A DNA stretch of 8,607 nt from Candidatus Omnitrophota bacterium. GTDB taxonomy: Bacteria > Omnitrophota > Gorgyraeia > Duberdicusellales > 4484-171. Numbering within the stretch: the stretch's first letter is position 1; each line of letters starts with the position of its first letter. The stretch lies in the NCBI GenBank assembly GCA_016939345.1, contig JAFGHG010000015.1:1-8607 (forward strand), written 5' to 3'. Made by a program: the position numbers and the translations under genes. Of this stretch, positions 1 through 6,620 are shown one piece after another. Under the pieces are notes generated by a model that saw only the letters and a program-made list of their open reading frames with translations, was not told the origin of the DNA and searched no databases.

Positions 1-756
1 CCTGCTTATATGCCAGGGAATATTTTTATCTATTGCAGCTATAAATTCAGCAATAGACTCTAATTCCTGCGGACTGTCATTTTCTCCGGGTATGATAAGG
101 GTAGTTATCTCTATCCAGATGCCAAGCTCTTTCATATACTTGATATTCTCTAAAACTGGTTCAAGTTTAGCCTTGCAGTTTTTTAGGTAAAACGTCTTGC
201 TAAAACTTTTTAAATCTATGTTGGCTGCGTCAAGGTAAGGCGATATTGTTTTGATAGCCTGTGGGCTCATATAGCCGTTAGTGACAAAAATATTGTAAAA
301 ACCTTCTTCTTTGGCCAGGCGGCAGGTATCATAAGCATACTCAAAAAATATTGTCGGCTCGGTATAAGTATAAGAAATGCTCTTGCACTGGTTTTGCCTT
401 GCCGCCTTGACAACATCTTCAGGCAAAAACTCCTGGCCTTCGATTTCCGGGTGATCTTTTGAAACTTGTGAAATCTGCCAGTTCTGGCAAAAACCGCATT
501 GGAAATTACATCCCTTTGTGGCTATTGAAAATGAAAACGATCCAGGCAGAAAATGATAAAGAGGCTTTTTCTCTATTGGGTCGATATGGGCAGCTATAGC
601 CTTAGCATAAACTAAGCTGTAAAGAACGCCTTTTTTGTTTACTCTCACCCGGCAGATACCGTATTGGTCTTCAGATATCCTGCAATTATGCCGGCAAAGA
701 TAGCAATGCACCTTTTGTTTTTCCAAAACTTTATAAAACATTGCTTCTTTTGCCAT
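1..756 (-). CDS. amrS: AmmeMemoRadiSam-type radical SAM enzyme (AmrS-like, PflA-related), C-terminus beyond window
   Basis: I translated this frame by hand: it is open from ATG at 756 to the window edge, giving 252 codons. It is an iron-sulfur radical SAM protein of the pyruvate formate-lyase activating enzyme-like class. The cluster-binding CX3CX2C motif is C83, C87 and C90 in GCNFQCGFCQNW. An N-terminal cysteine group (C18, C21, C25, C35) followed by IDPIEKKPLYHFLPGS (residues 58-73) is typical of the AmrS family. YTYTEPT (129-135) and VTNGYM (158-163) are further family blocks. The family is usually about 330-340 residues, so roughly the last 80 are missing. The exact substrate of AmrS is not established; its usual partners, AMMECR1-like and MEMO-like proteins, are not in this window. 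The start lies 6 bases after the adenosyltransferase stop, so the two are probably co-transcribed. No strong ribosome binding site is seen; a second ATG at codon 6 is possible, but homologues I recall keep the first residues. Family assignment is firm, substrate unknown. Confidence 0.87.
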   Translation of the reverse strand, partial: MAKEAMFYKVLEKQKVHCYLCRHNCRISEDQYGICRVRVNKKGVLYSLVYAKAIAAHIDPIEKKPLYHFLPGSFSFSIATKGCNFQCGFCQNWQISQVSKDHPEIEGQEFLPEDVVKAARQNQCKSISYTYTEPTIFFEYAYDTCRLAKEEGFYNIFVTNGYMSPQAIKTISPYLDAANIDLKSFSKTFYLKNCKAKLEPVLENIKYMKELGIWIEITTLIIPGENDSPQELESIAEFIAAIDKNIPWHISR

Positions 757-762
757 AAACAC

Positions 763-1275
763 TTACTGATATTTACAGGCGATTAAAAAAAGCAGGTCGG
801 AAAGACGGTTTATATATAAAATTAAGTATTTATTTTTTATCATCTTCTTTTTTAAGGCACTTACTATTCTTCTTTCGGTCCTTCTGGCTATTGTCCTGGC
901 AATGTTCAGATATGATCCGCAACTGGTCTTGAAACCAAACACAAAACAACTGCATTTTATCTTTTTATTTTTTTCAAGTTTGCCGATATACTTCTCTAGT
1001 TTATCTACTTCTTCCCGGCCTACCCTTTTTTTTAAAAGTTTAAGGTATTTGGCTTCGGTAGCAGCTTCTGTAGATATAAAAAATAAATCTCTTAGGATAG
1101 AATCAAGTATTTTTTTATCAGCAATGGACTTTACTCTAAGAACTGATAAACCCAAAAAAGCCGAAAGCTCATCAATGCTGCCGCATATTTCAAAGCGCAG
1201 GTGATCTTTAAAAAGCTTTGGCCCTCTGTAAAGGCAAGTCCTGCTTTTATCGCCGGTTTTTGTTACTATGCTCAT
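763..1275 (-). CDS. PduO-type ATP:cob(I)alamin adenosyltransferase, divergent
   Basis: This 170-residue protein belongs to the PduO/MMAB family, which transfers the 5'-deoxyadenosyl group of ATP to cob(I)alamin to make coenzyme B12 in the cytoplasm, usually as a trimer. Supporting blocks are TKTGD near the N-terminus (residues 5-9, ATP site), CGSIDELSAFLG (31-42), the arginine-rich helix NIARTIARRTERR (124-136), and NRLSDLLFLIA (156-166). Length is slightly below the usual 180-190. Two conserved points are altered: the glycine normally two residues after TKTGD is serine (S11), and the usual PGG turn before the arginine helix is replaced by GFK (residues 114-116). Activity is therefore less certain than family membership. 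It follows folE by 39 bases and precedes the radical SAM gene by 6. No ribosome binding site is visible in the expected place upstream of ATG 1275. The alternatives are a weakened enzyme or a cobalamin-binding relative. Confidence 0.85.
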   Translation of the reverse strand: MSIVTKTGDKSRTCLYRGPKLFKDHLRFEICGSIDELSAFLGLSVLRVKSIADKKILDSILRDLFFISTEAATEAKYLKLLKKRVGREEVDKLEKYIGKLEKNKKIKCSCFVFGFKTSCGSYLNIARTIARRTERRIVSALKKKMIKNKYLILYINRLSDLLFLIACKYQ

Positions 1276-1314
1276 TAGTATTAATATTACTGGCCGCTAC
1301 AAGCCCTGCTGTTG

Positions 1315-1869
1315 CTAGGACTTCATCAGCCCTAGTGCTTCTTGACGAGTCTTCTGATTGGAACGAAAAACACCTCTTACCACAGAGGTAGTAGTCAAGG
1401 TTCCCGGTTTTTTTATTCCCCTCATTGACATGCAAAGGTGTTCTGCCTCTATCACTACCATCACGCCTTTGGGTTTTAATTTTTTCATTATAACATCTGC
1501 TATCTCAGTGGTCAGGCGTTCCTGAACCTGCAGGCGCCTGGCTAAAATATCCACAACCCTTGCTATCTTGCTTAAGCCGGTTATTCTTTTATCAGGTATA
1601 TAGGCAATATAGGCCCTGCCCAAAAAAGGAAGCATGTGGTGCTCACACATAGAATATAAAGGAATGTCTTTAAGAAGTATTATCTCATCATGTTTCTGCT
1701 CCAGTATGATATCCAATTCCTTACTGGCATCTAGGTTCTGCCCTCTTAAGATCTCTTCGTACATTTGGGCTACACGCCTAGGTGTAGCTGCAATATCTTT
1801 TTTTTTCAGATTTGCCCCCACTGCTTCAAGTACCATTTCTACAGCCTTCTCGATCTTCTTCTTATCCAT
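1315..1869 (-). CDS. folE: GTP cyclohydrolase I (FolE, type IA)
   Basis: FolE converts GTP to 7,8-dihydroneopterin triphosphate, the first step of tetrahydrofolate synthesis and also a source for queuosine-type pathways; it acts in the cytoplasm as a zinc-dependent decamer. With the start at ATG 1869 the protein has 184 residues, normal for bacterial FolE without an N-terminal extension. ATPRRVAQMYEE marks the N-terminal helix region. SMCEHHMLPFLGRAYIAYIP carries the zinc ligands C75 and H78 and the catalytic H77. The third zinc ligand is C146 in EAEHLCMSMRG, with conserved H144 nearby. ITGLSKIARVVD and LQVQERLTTEIA are further hallmark blocks, and the protein ends with the typical RGVFR segment. 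An upstream in-frame TTG at 1875 touches the GGAGG box, so it is an unlikely start; the ATG has ideal spacing. It lies between mnmE and the adenosyltransferase on the same strand. Confidence 0.96.
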   Translation of the reverse strand: MDKKKIEKAVEMVLEAVGANLKKKDIAATPRRVAQMYEEILRGQNLDASKELDIILEQKHDEIILLKDIPLYSMCEHHMLPFLGRAYIAYIPDKRITGLSKIARVVDILARRLQVQERLTTEIADVIMKKLKPKGVMVVIEAEHLCMSMRGIKKPGTLTTTSVVRGVFRSNQKTRQEALGLMKS

Positions 1870-1875
1870 GCTCAA

Positions 1876-1880
1876 CCTCC
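1876..1880 (-). promoter_or_regulatory. Shine-Dalgarno site deciding the folE start
   Basis: On the minus strand the bases read GGAGG, followed by 6 bases and then ATG at 1869. It is the clearest ribosome binding site in the window. It decides for the ATG and against the in-frame TTG at 1875, which abuts the box with no spacer. Confidence 0.85.
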
Positions 1881-1901
1881 ATAATCTCTACTCTGACATA
1901 A

Positions 1902-1943
1902 TTTCTAATAATTCGTATTTGATATTTGGTGTTTCTAATATTT
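1902..1943. repeat. Degenerate heptanucleotide array in folE-mnmE spacer
   Basis: On the plus strand this AT-rich stretch divides into six 7-base units: TTTCTAA, TAATTCG, TATTTGA, TATTTGG, TGTTTCT, AATATTT. The two central units differ by one base and the outer ones share the T-rich centre. It lies in the 100-base spacer between the mnmE stop and the folE start. Taken alone it could be chance in AT-rich DNA; it gains weight from the cleaner 7-base arrays in mnmE and folC. Confidence 0.5.
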
Positions 1944-1969
1944 TTACTCAGCAATAGCAATTACTGCTC

Positions 1970-3445
1970 TCATTTGCCGATGCAGAAATTACTGAATATG
2001 CTTTCTAAAACCTCCTGCGATAAGACCTCGCCGGTAAGCTTTCCCAGACTGTTTAAACACTCCTTAAGAATTATGTTGATATAGTCTATGGTGTAGCCTT
2101 TCTTGATCAGGTCAACTGCTTTTTCCAGGTCTTGGCTGATATCTTCAAGAACCTTGACTTGATAGTTGCTCAAAAAAATAAGATTTTCTTTGTTCAATTT
2201 TACTTTGTAAACATTATTATAAATCGCTTTTTCCAAATCAGCTAATCCTATATTCTTTAAAGCGCTCATCCTGACTACAGAGGCTTTACCTTTAAAAATA
2301 GATTTAAGGTCAAGCTTTTGGGCAAGATCTATTTTGTTTATTGCTATAATCGCATTTTTAGAGTTTATTTTTCTTAGCAAAAACAGGTCGTCATCGTTGG
2401 GCTTACGCGAGCCGTCAAGCAAAAGCACTGCCAAATCAGCCTTATCGAATATTTCCGATGTTTTTTCAACAGCCTTTCGGGTGATAAAATCACTGGGTTC
2501 TAGAATGCCGGCTGTATCGTATATCCTTAAAGGCACGCCTCTTATGTTTATTATATCTTCAACTACATCTCTGGTGGTGCCGGCAGCTTTGCTTACTATA
2601 ACCCTCTCTTCTTTTAAAAGCCGGTTAAAAAGAGTGGATTTGCCGACATTGGTTTTACCGCAAATAACGCATTTTAGACCCTGGCGGATCATACCGGCTT
2701 CCTTTACGCCTTTTAAAAGATCCAGGGCGGATCTGCTTGTTTTTTTTAATGAATTTATGAAATCTTTTAATGGGGCGCCTAAATCCTCTTCAGGAAAATT
2801 TATCCAGGCCTCGGTCTGCATGAATAAATCCTTTATCTCTTCTTTAAGCTTTTTGATAAAATCTGAAGCCTGGCCATTCAATTGATTAAGGGCTAAAGAT
2901 AAAGACTGAAATGTTTTTGCCTCTACAATACCAGAGATGCTTTCGGCCTGGATAAGGTCTATCCTCTTATTAAGCAGAGCCCGGTAAGTAAACTCACCGG
3001 GTAGAGCTAACCTGGCGCCTTTTTGGAGAATAATCTCTAATATCTTGTTTACTGCTGTCACTCCGCCGTGAGAAGAAATTTCTACAACATCCTCTCTGGT
3101 ATAAGTGCGGGGTTTACGCATGATACTGACTAATACTTCATCAACCAGGGTATAGGGTTTGGGATTTAGGATTTGAGATTTAGGGGTTGGGGATTGGGGA
3201 TACTTTCTTGCCTTTACCCTCTTGCCTTTACCCTCTTGCCTATCGACGACCCAACCATAATGCAGTGTGTAGGTCTTTGCTTTTTTTATATTCTTTTTAC
3301 GGCAAGGTTTAAAAATCTCATGAACTATGTCTATTGACTTTCTGCCTGATATTTTTATCACTCCCAAGGCTGAACGGTCTACAAATGTGGCTATGGCGGC
3401 AATTGTATCCTGGGTATTATAATCTTTTAAATTAAAATTAGACAT
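1970..3445 (-). CDS. mnmE: tRNA uridine-5-carboxymethylaminomethyl modification GTPase MnmE (TrmE)
   Basis: MnmE, with MnmG, modifies the wobble uridine (position 34) of certain tRNAs, using a folate-bound one-carbon unit, GTP and FAD. The 491-residue product has the N-terminal folate-binding domain (about 10-150, beginning DTIAAIAT and containing VVEISSHGG), a helical domain, and an embedded G domain. G motifs: GKTNVGKS (263-270), GTTRD (289-293), DTAG (310-313), NKID (370-373) and SALK (394-397). It ends in the hallmark CIGK (488-491) with its catalytic cysteine C488. The usual length is about 450-460; the excess is mostly a repeat-coded insert at residues 69-97 in the folate-binding domain (see the repeat at 3156-3241). 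The partner gene mnmG is not in the window. The start ATG at 3445 has no ribosome binding site, but a promoter match ends 8 bases upstream, so the message may be leaderless. Confidence 0.96.
   Translation of the reverse strand: MSNFNLKDYNTQDTIAAIATFVDRSALGVIKISGRKSIDIVHEIFKPCRKKNIKKAKTYTLHYGWVVDRQEGKGKRVKARKYPQSPTPKSQILNPKPYTLVDEVLVSIMRKPRTYTREDVVEISSHGGVTAVNKILEIILQKGARLALPGEFTYRALLNKRIDLIQAESISGIVEAKTFQSLSLALNQLNGQASDFIKKLKEEIKDLFMQTEAWINFPEEDLGAPLKDFINSLKKTSRSALDLLKGVKEAGMIRQGLKCVICGKTNVGKSTLFNRLLKEERVIVSKAAGTTRDVVEDIINIRGVPLRIYDTAGILEPSDFITRKAVEKTSEIFDKADLAVLLLDGSRKPNDDDLFLLRKINSKNAIIAINKIDLAQKLDLKSIFKGKASVVRMSALKNIGLADLEKAIYNNVYKVKLNKENLIFLSNYQVKVLEDISQDLEKAVDLIKKGYTIDYINIILKECLNSLGKLTGEVLSQEVLESIFSNFCIGK
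3156..3241. repeat. Heptanucleotide repeat array inside mnmE (in-frame insert)
   Basis: On the plus strand 3156-3204 divides exactly into seven heptamers: GGTTTGG, GATTTAG, GATTTGA, GATTTAG, GGGTTGG, GGATTGG, GGATACT. After two bases (TT), 3207-3241 holds five more: CTTGCCT, TTACCCT, CTTGCCT, TTACCCT, CTTGCCT, which is a 14-base tandem repeat. The block encodes MnmE residues 69-97, a low-complexity stretch rich in K, P, Q and R between the conserved YGWVVD and LVDEVLV strands. Other MnmE proteins I recall join these strands with only a few residues. The two families of units could be two successive insertions or expansions. The reading frame of the gene is kept throughout. Confidence 0.85.
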
Positions 3446-3453
3446 AAACTTAG

Positions 3454-3482
3454 ACTATAGCAAATATGCCTTTAATTATCAA
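3454..3482 (-). promoter_or_regulatory. Sigma-70-type promoter candidate for mnmE
   Basis: On the minus strand there is TTGATA (3477-3482) as the -35 box, a 17-base spacer, and TATAGT (3454-3459) as the -10 box. Each hexamer differs from the consensus by one base and the spacing is ideal. The -10 box ends 8 bases before the mnmE ATG, so transcription would begin at or within a couple of bases of the start codon. That fits the lack of a ribosome binding site and suggests leaderless initiation. It lies in the 52-base spacer after folC. Confidence 0.55.
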
Positions 3483-3497
3483 ATATAATCAATAACT

Positions 3498-4856
3498 TTA
3501 ACAGGCAAGGCTTGCAGCATTCTTATATAACCTTTGAGCTTTCTCGGCCTCGGCCGCCAGAAAAACCGATCCGCTGACTACAATAATATGTTCCCGGCTA
3601 TAAAAGCCTAAAGCAGTCTCGAATGCGGAATAGATATCTTTGGCAATCAAGGCCCCATGGTCAGCGCAGATATCTTTTATTATTTTCGGGTCCTGGCAGC
3701 GGGGATTGGAAAAAGTGGTTAGTATAAGCTTTGAGTAATCTATTATATTAAGCATGCCTTTTGCATCTTTATCTTTAGAACAGGCAAAGATAAGTATTGT
3801 TTTTTTTCCCGGAAAATACTGCTCGATATTTGTCTTTAAAGCCTTAAAAGATGCTTTATTGTGGGCAATATCAATGACCACCAAAGGATCCTGGCTTACG
3901 ACCTCAAACCTTTTTTCCAGGTAACATTCTTCAAGCCCCTTCTTAAAATTAAGCTGAGCTTTTAATGCGCCCTTTTGTTTAAGCAGCAATAATCCAGCTA
4001 CAGCCAGAGAAGCGTTCTCTGCTTGGTATCTGCCTTTAAGCGATATTTTAAGATTCTTTATTACATGGCTGCCTGACTCGAAATCGAACAAGGAATATGC
4101 TCTATTGATGCGGATATTCTTAACTCTGAAATCCCGGCCATAAATACTCAGATCTGCTCTTTTCCTTAAAGAGTAATCTTTAATCACAGCCAAAGCTTGA
4201 TTCTTTTGCAAAGATGTAACCACCTCAATTTTATCTTTTATGATCCCGCATTTCTCTGCGGCAATACTGGCTAAGTCTTTACCAAGTTTATCTTGGTGGT
4301 CATAATCAATACAGGTAATGACAGAGAGAAGGGGCATTATGATGTTAGTAGCATCAAGCCGGCCTCCCAGACCTGTTTCAAGGACGACGAAATCAACTTT
4401 TTTATCAATAAAATATTTAAAAGCCAGTGCAGTATACATCTCAAAAAAACTAAAACGCCCCAATTCCCGGGGAAGCTCAATTTTATCAACTAAGGGTTTT
4501 AATTCTTTAACGATTTTGACCACATCATTTTTTGATATTAGACTATTGACTACGGACTTTAGACTACTGACTATTTGAATCCTTTCTCTGAAATCAATCA
4601 AATGCGGGGAAGTATAAAGACCTACATTAAAGCCTGAAGCAGCAAGCACCCAGGCAAAAAAATGTGCTGTTGATCCTTTACCTTTAGTGCCGGCTATATG
4701 AATTGCTTTTAACTTTGATATATCAATACCCAGGCATTGGATGAGCAGTCTCATCCTATCCTGCTTCAGGGAAGCCTTATAGGGATAAAAAGAAATCTTT
4801 TCATAGTTAATGAAGGAATCCAGGTATTCTTTTGCTTGTTGATAACTATTAATCAT
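3498..4856 (-). CDS. folC: Folylpolyglutamate synthase / dihydrofolate synthase (FolC)
   Basis: FolC is an ATP-dependent Mur-ligase-like enzyme that joins glutamate to dihydropteroate and/or adds further glutamates to folates, keeping them in the cytoplasm and suited to folate enzymes. The 452-residue product has the P-loop GTKGKGST (56-63), YTSPHL (81-86), FFEMYTALAF (137-146), LETGLGGRLDATN (159-171), the EKCGIIK block (201-207), GRYQAENA (275-282) and DIAHNKASFKAL (329-340) in the C-terminal domain, followed by KDKD (361-364). All are in family order. The usual length is about 420-435. Part of the excess comes from a heptamer-coded insert at residues 95-108, just after FRERIQI (see the repeat at 4534-4575). 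Whether it is mono- or bifunctional cannot be told here. The start ATG 4856 fits the family N-terminus but has no clear ribosome binding site. It sits 221 bases downstream of purH. Confidence 0.95.
   Translation of the reverse strand: MINSYQQAKEYLDSFINYEKISFYPYKASLKQDRMRLLIQCLGIDISKLKAIHIAGTKGKGSTAHFFAWVLAASGFNVGLYTSPHLIDFRERIQIVSSLKSVVNSLISKNDVVKIVKELKPLVDKIELPRELGRFSFFEMYTALAFKYFIDKKVDFVVLETGLGGRLDATNIIMPLLSVITCIDYDHQDKLGKDLASIAAEKCGIIKDKIEVVTSLQKNQALAVIKDYSLRKRADLSIYGRDFRVKNIRINRAYSLFDFESGSHVIKNLKISLKGRYQAENASLAVAGLLLLKQKGALKAQLNFKKGLEECYLEKRFEVVSQDPLVVIDIAHNKASFKALKTNIEQYFPGKKTILIFACSKDKDAKGMLNIIDYSKLILTTFSNPRCQDPKIIKDICADHGALIAKDIYSAFETALGFYSREHIIVVSGSVFLAAEAEKAQRLYKNAASLAC
4534..4575. 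repeat. Heptanucleotide array inside folC (in-frame insert)
   Basis: On the plus strand six 7-base units follow one another: GATATTA, GACTATT, GACTACG, GACTTTA, GACTACT, GACTATT. Five of them begin GACT and the second and last are identical. The 42 bases are 14 codons, coding for FolC residues 95-108 between FRERIQI and the SKNDVV helix. In family members I recall this loop is only a short turn. As 6 x 7 is divisible by 3, the array keeps the frame. Confidence 0.82.
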
Positions 4857-4884
4857 AAATAAGAAGAAATGTGGTAACGATTTT

Positions 4885-4991
4885 CGGTTACGGTTACGAT
4901 GCCCGTTTCGTAGTTAGGTTAAGTAGTTCGTATTTATCATAAAAGACGTTACCTCTAAACTTAACCGATACGGGCTTCGTTACCCTAACCG
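4885..4991. repeat. Large imperfect palindrome between purH and folC
   Basis: The 26-base left arm (4885-4910) and right arm (4966-4991) match as inverted repeats at 22 of 26 positions. Inside them GTTAAG (4918-4923) pairs with CTTAAC (4960-4965), with a 7-base bulge TAGTTAG (4911-4917) on the left only. The loop is about 36 bases. Shorter related inverted copies, GGTAACG (4873-4879) and CGTTACC (4947-4953), overlap the element. It could be a non-coding palindromic repeat of the MITE or REP kind, or a leader structure for folC. No coding sequence is seen in this spacer. Confidence 0.6.
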
Positions 4992-5042
4992 CTGCCGAAA
5001 CCCTGAAGCTGCATACGACAGGCAGGCTATTCACGAAATACC

Positions 5043-5071
5043 AGCCAGCCCTGTATATAGCTTGGCTGGCT
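5043..5071 (-). terminator. GC-rich hairpin just after purH, weak terminator candidate
   Basis: AGCCAGCC (5043-5050) and GGCTGGCT (5064-5071) form a perfect 8-base stem with a 13-base loop, starting 6 bases after the purH stop codon. On the transcribed strand no run of T follows the stem (GGTATTTCG), so it is not a classical intrinsic terminator. It may protect the 3' end, be part of the repeat-rich spacer, or end transcription weakly. Confidence 0.35.
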
Positions 5072-5077
5072 AGCGAA

Positions 5078-6592
5078 TTAGTGGCGGAAATGCCGGGTGC
5101 CGGTAAAAATCATTGTAACACCTAATTTATTGCAAGTCTTGATAATATCGTTGTCCTTGATAGAGCCGCCAGGAGATATAATCGCTTTTATGCCTTTTTT
5201 ATGAGCTAGCTTTATTGAATCTTCTTTGGGAAAAAAACCGTCTGAAGCCATCACAGCTGATTTAAGCGAGCCGGCTGCCTTTGATAAAGCTGTTTTCACA
5301 GAGCCCACCCTTGATGGCTGACCGCCTCCGATGCCGACAATAGTGGAATTTTTGGCTATTACAATGCCATTTGATTTTACCAGGCCTACTACCTTCCAGG
5401 CCAGGATAAGGTCTTTAAGCTCCCGGGGGCTGGGTTTTTTTGAGGTTACTACTTTCAAGCTGCTTTTATCAAAAACAAAAGAATCCCTGTTTTGGATCAA
5501 GTGGCCGAAAAGGGTCGCTTTTATGTCAGAAAAATCAACTCTTTGGCTAAAATCAGCTTCTAGAATCCTTAAGTTCTTCTTAAGCGAAAAAATCTTCAAA
5601 GCTTCCTTGGAATAAGAAGGGGCTATTATGCACTCCTTAAAATCATTCTTGATAATCTGACGGGCTGTTTCCTTATCGACTTTTCTGTTTAAGCTGACAA
5701 TACCCCCGAAGCTGGAGACTGTATCGGTAAGATATGCTTTTTTATATGCTGAAACTAGACGCTTATCAGCCCCGACTCCGCAAATCGAAGCATGCTTTAC
5801 AATAGCAGCTGCCGGACTGTTAAACTGCTTGACCATCTGCATAGCAGTGTCTAAATCCAGCAAATTATTATAAGAAAGTTCTTTGCCTTGGATTTTTTTA
5901 AAATCAACAAAGCTTTTATTTATCATCTTGTATAGACTTGCCTTTTGATGTGGGTTTTCTCCATAACGTAAAGAATGAGTTTTCTCGAAATTCCAGGTCA
6001 AAATATCCTTGCCGCGGAAATAGTTATAAATCGCGTTATCATACTCTTTAGTCAGGTAGAAGGCTCCCTGGGCCAAAAGCTTTAAAGTATCATAGGAAAT
6101 GAAACCCTTATTATTCTCCAATTCGGTTATTACAGATTTATATTGAGATACGGAACTAACGCAGGCTACGTTTTTAAAGTTCTTGGCCGCAGCCCTGACC
6201 ATCGATGGCCCCCCGATATCGATATATTCGATTATCTCATCCCAGCTTAATTTTTCTTTGGTCTTTTCAATAAAAGGGTAAAGATTAACCACGATCATGT
6301 CTATGGGCTGAATACCAAGATTCTGTATCTCTTCTATATGCAAAGGGTGTTTCTTGTTAGCAAGTATTCCTCCGAATACCTTAGGATGAAGAGTCTTTAC
6401 TCTTCCTGAGAGGATTTCAGGAAAAGTCGTAATGGTCGAAACTTCCTTCACTGTTATCCCGCCTTTTCGCAGCAAAGATGCAGTTTTTCCTGTTGATATT
6501 ATCTCAATATTTAAGGCTGACAGCCTCTTGGCAAAGTCAAGAGCGCCCTTTTTCTCCCATACACTTATCAAAGCCCTTCTTATTTTTAACAT
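5078..6592 (-). CDS. purH: Bifunctional AICAR transformylase / IMP cyclohydrolase (PurH)
   Basis: PurH catalyses the last two steps of de novo IMP synthesis: formylation of AICAR with 10-formyl-tetrahydrofolate, then ring closure to IMP. The product has 504 residues from ATG 6592, close to the usual 510-530. The N-terminal cyclohydrolase (MGS-like) domain holds ISTGKTASLL, GRVKTLHPKVFGGIL, IVVNLYPF and IDIGGPSMVRAAAKN. The transformylase domain holds LRYGENPHQ, GKELSYNNLLDLDTAM, and VKHASICG with the catalytic Lys-His pair (K266, H267 in this numbering). C-terminal blocks are GGGQPSRVGSV, MASDGFFP, IISPGGS and the classic ending FTGTRHFRH. One oddity is STGKTA where STGGTA is usual, and another is HASICG where HTNPCG is usual. 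ATG 6592 is chosen because AAGGA lies 8 bases upstream; the in-frame ATG at 6601 would overlap that site. The spacer upstream is highly structured. Confidence 0.96.
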   Translation of the reverse strand: MLKIRRALISVWEKKGALDFAKRLSALNIEIISTGKTASLLRKGGITVKEVSTITTFPEILSGRVKTLHPKVFGGILANKKHPLHIEEIQNLGIQPIDMIVVNLYPFIEKTKEKLSWDEIIEYIDIGGPSMVRAAAKNFKNVACVSSVSQYKSVITELENNKGFISYDTLKLLAQGAFYLTKEYDNAIYNYFRGKDILTWNFEKTHSLRYGENPHQKASLYKMINKSFVDFKKIQGKELSYNNLLDLDTAMQMVKQFNSPAAAIVKHASICGVGADKRLVSAYKKAYLTDTVSSFGGIVSLNRKVDKETARQIIKNDFKECIIAPSYSKEALKIFSLKKNLRILEADFSQRVDFSDIKATLFGHLIQNRDSFVFDKSSLKVVTSKKPSPRELKDLILAWKVVGLVKSNGIVIAKNSTIVGIGGGQPSRVGSVKTALSKAAGSLKSAVMASDGFFPKEDSIKLAHKKGIKAIISPGGSIKDNDIIKTCNKLGVTMIFTGTRHFRH

Positions 6593-6620
6593 CTCGCTCA
6601 TCCTTTTTTAAATTATACTC

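Noticed and set aside
1247..1435. Small minus-strand open frame across the folE end and adenosyltransferase start
   Set aside because: It overlaps both genes in another frame, has no recognisable motif and no ribosome binding site.
1870..1875. TTG at 1875 as the folE start, adding two residues
   Set aside because: The GGAGG box ends right next to this TTG with no spacer, while ATG 1869 has a 6-base spacer.
2334..2885. 183-codon plus-strand open frame opposite mnmE
   Set aside because: It is antisense to conserved MnmE G-domain codons and has no family resemblance; it is a shadow of the real gene.
1902..4575. CRISPR array
   Set aside because: The repeats are 7-base tandem units without spacers, and no cas gene is present.
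6593..6601. ATG at 6601 as the purH start
   Set aside because: The AAGGA site overlaps this ATG; the next in-frame ATG at 6592 has normal spacing and fits the family N-terminus. The first start is not excluded if the mRNA is leaderless.
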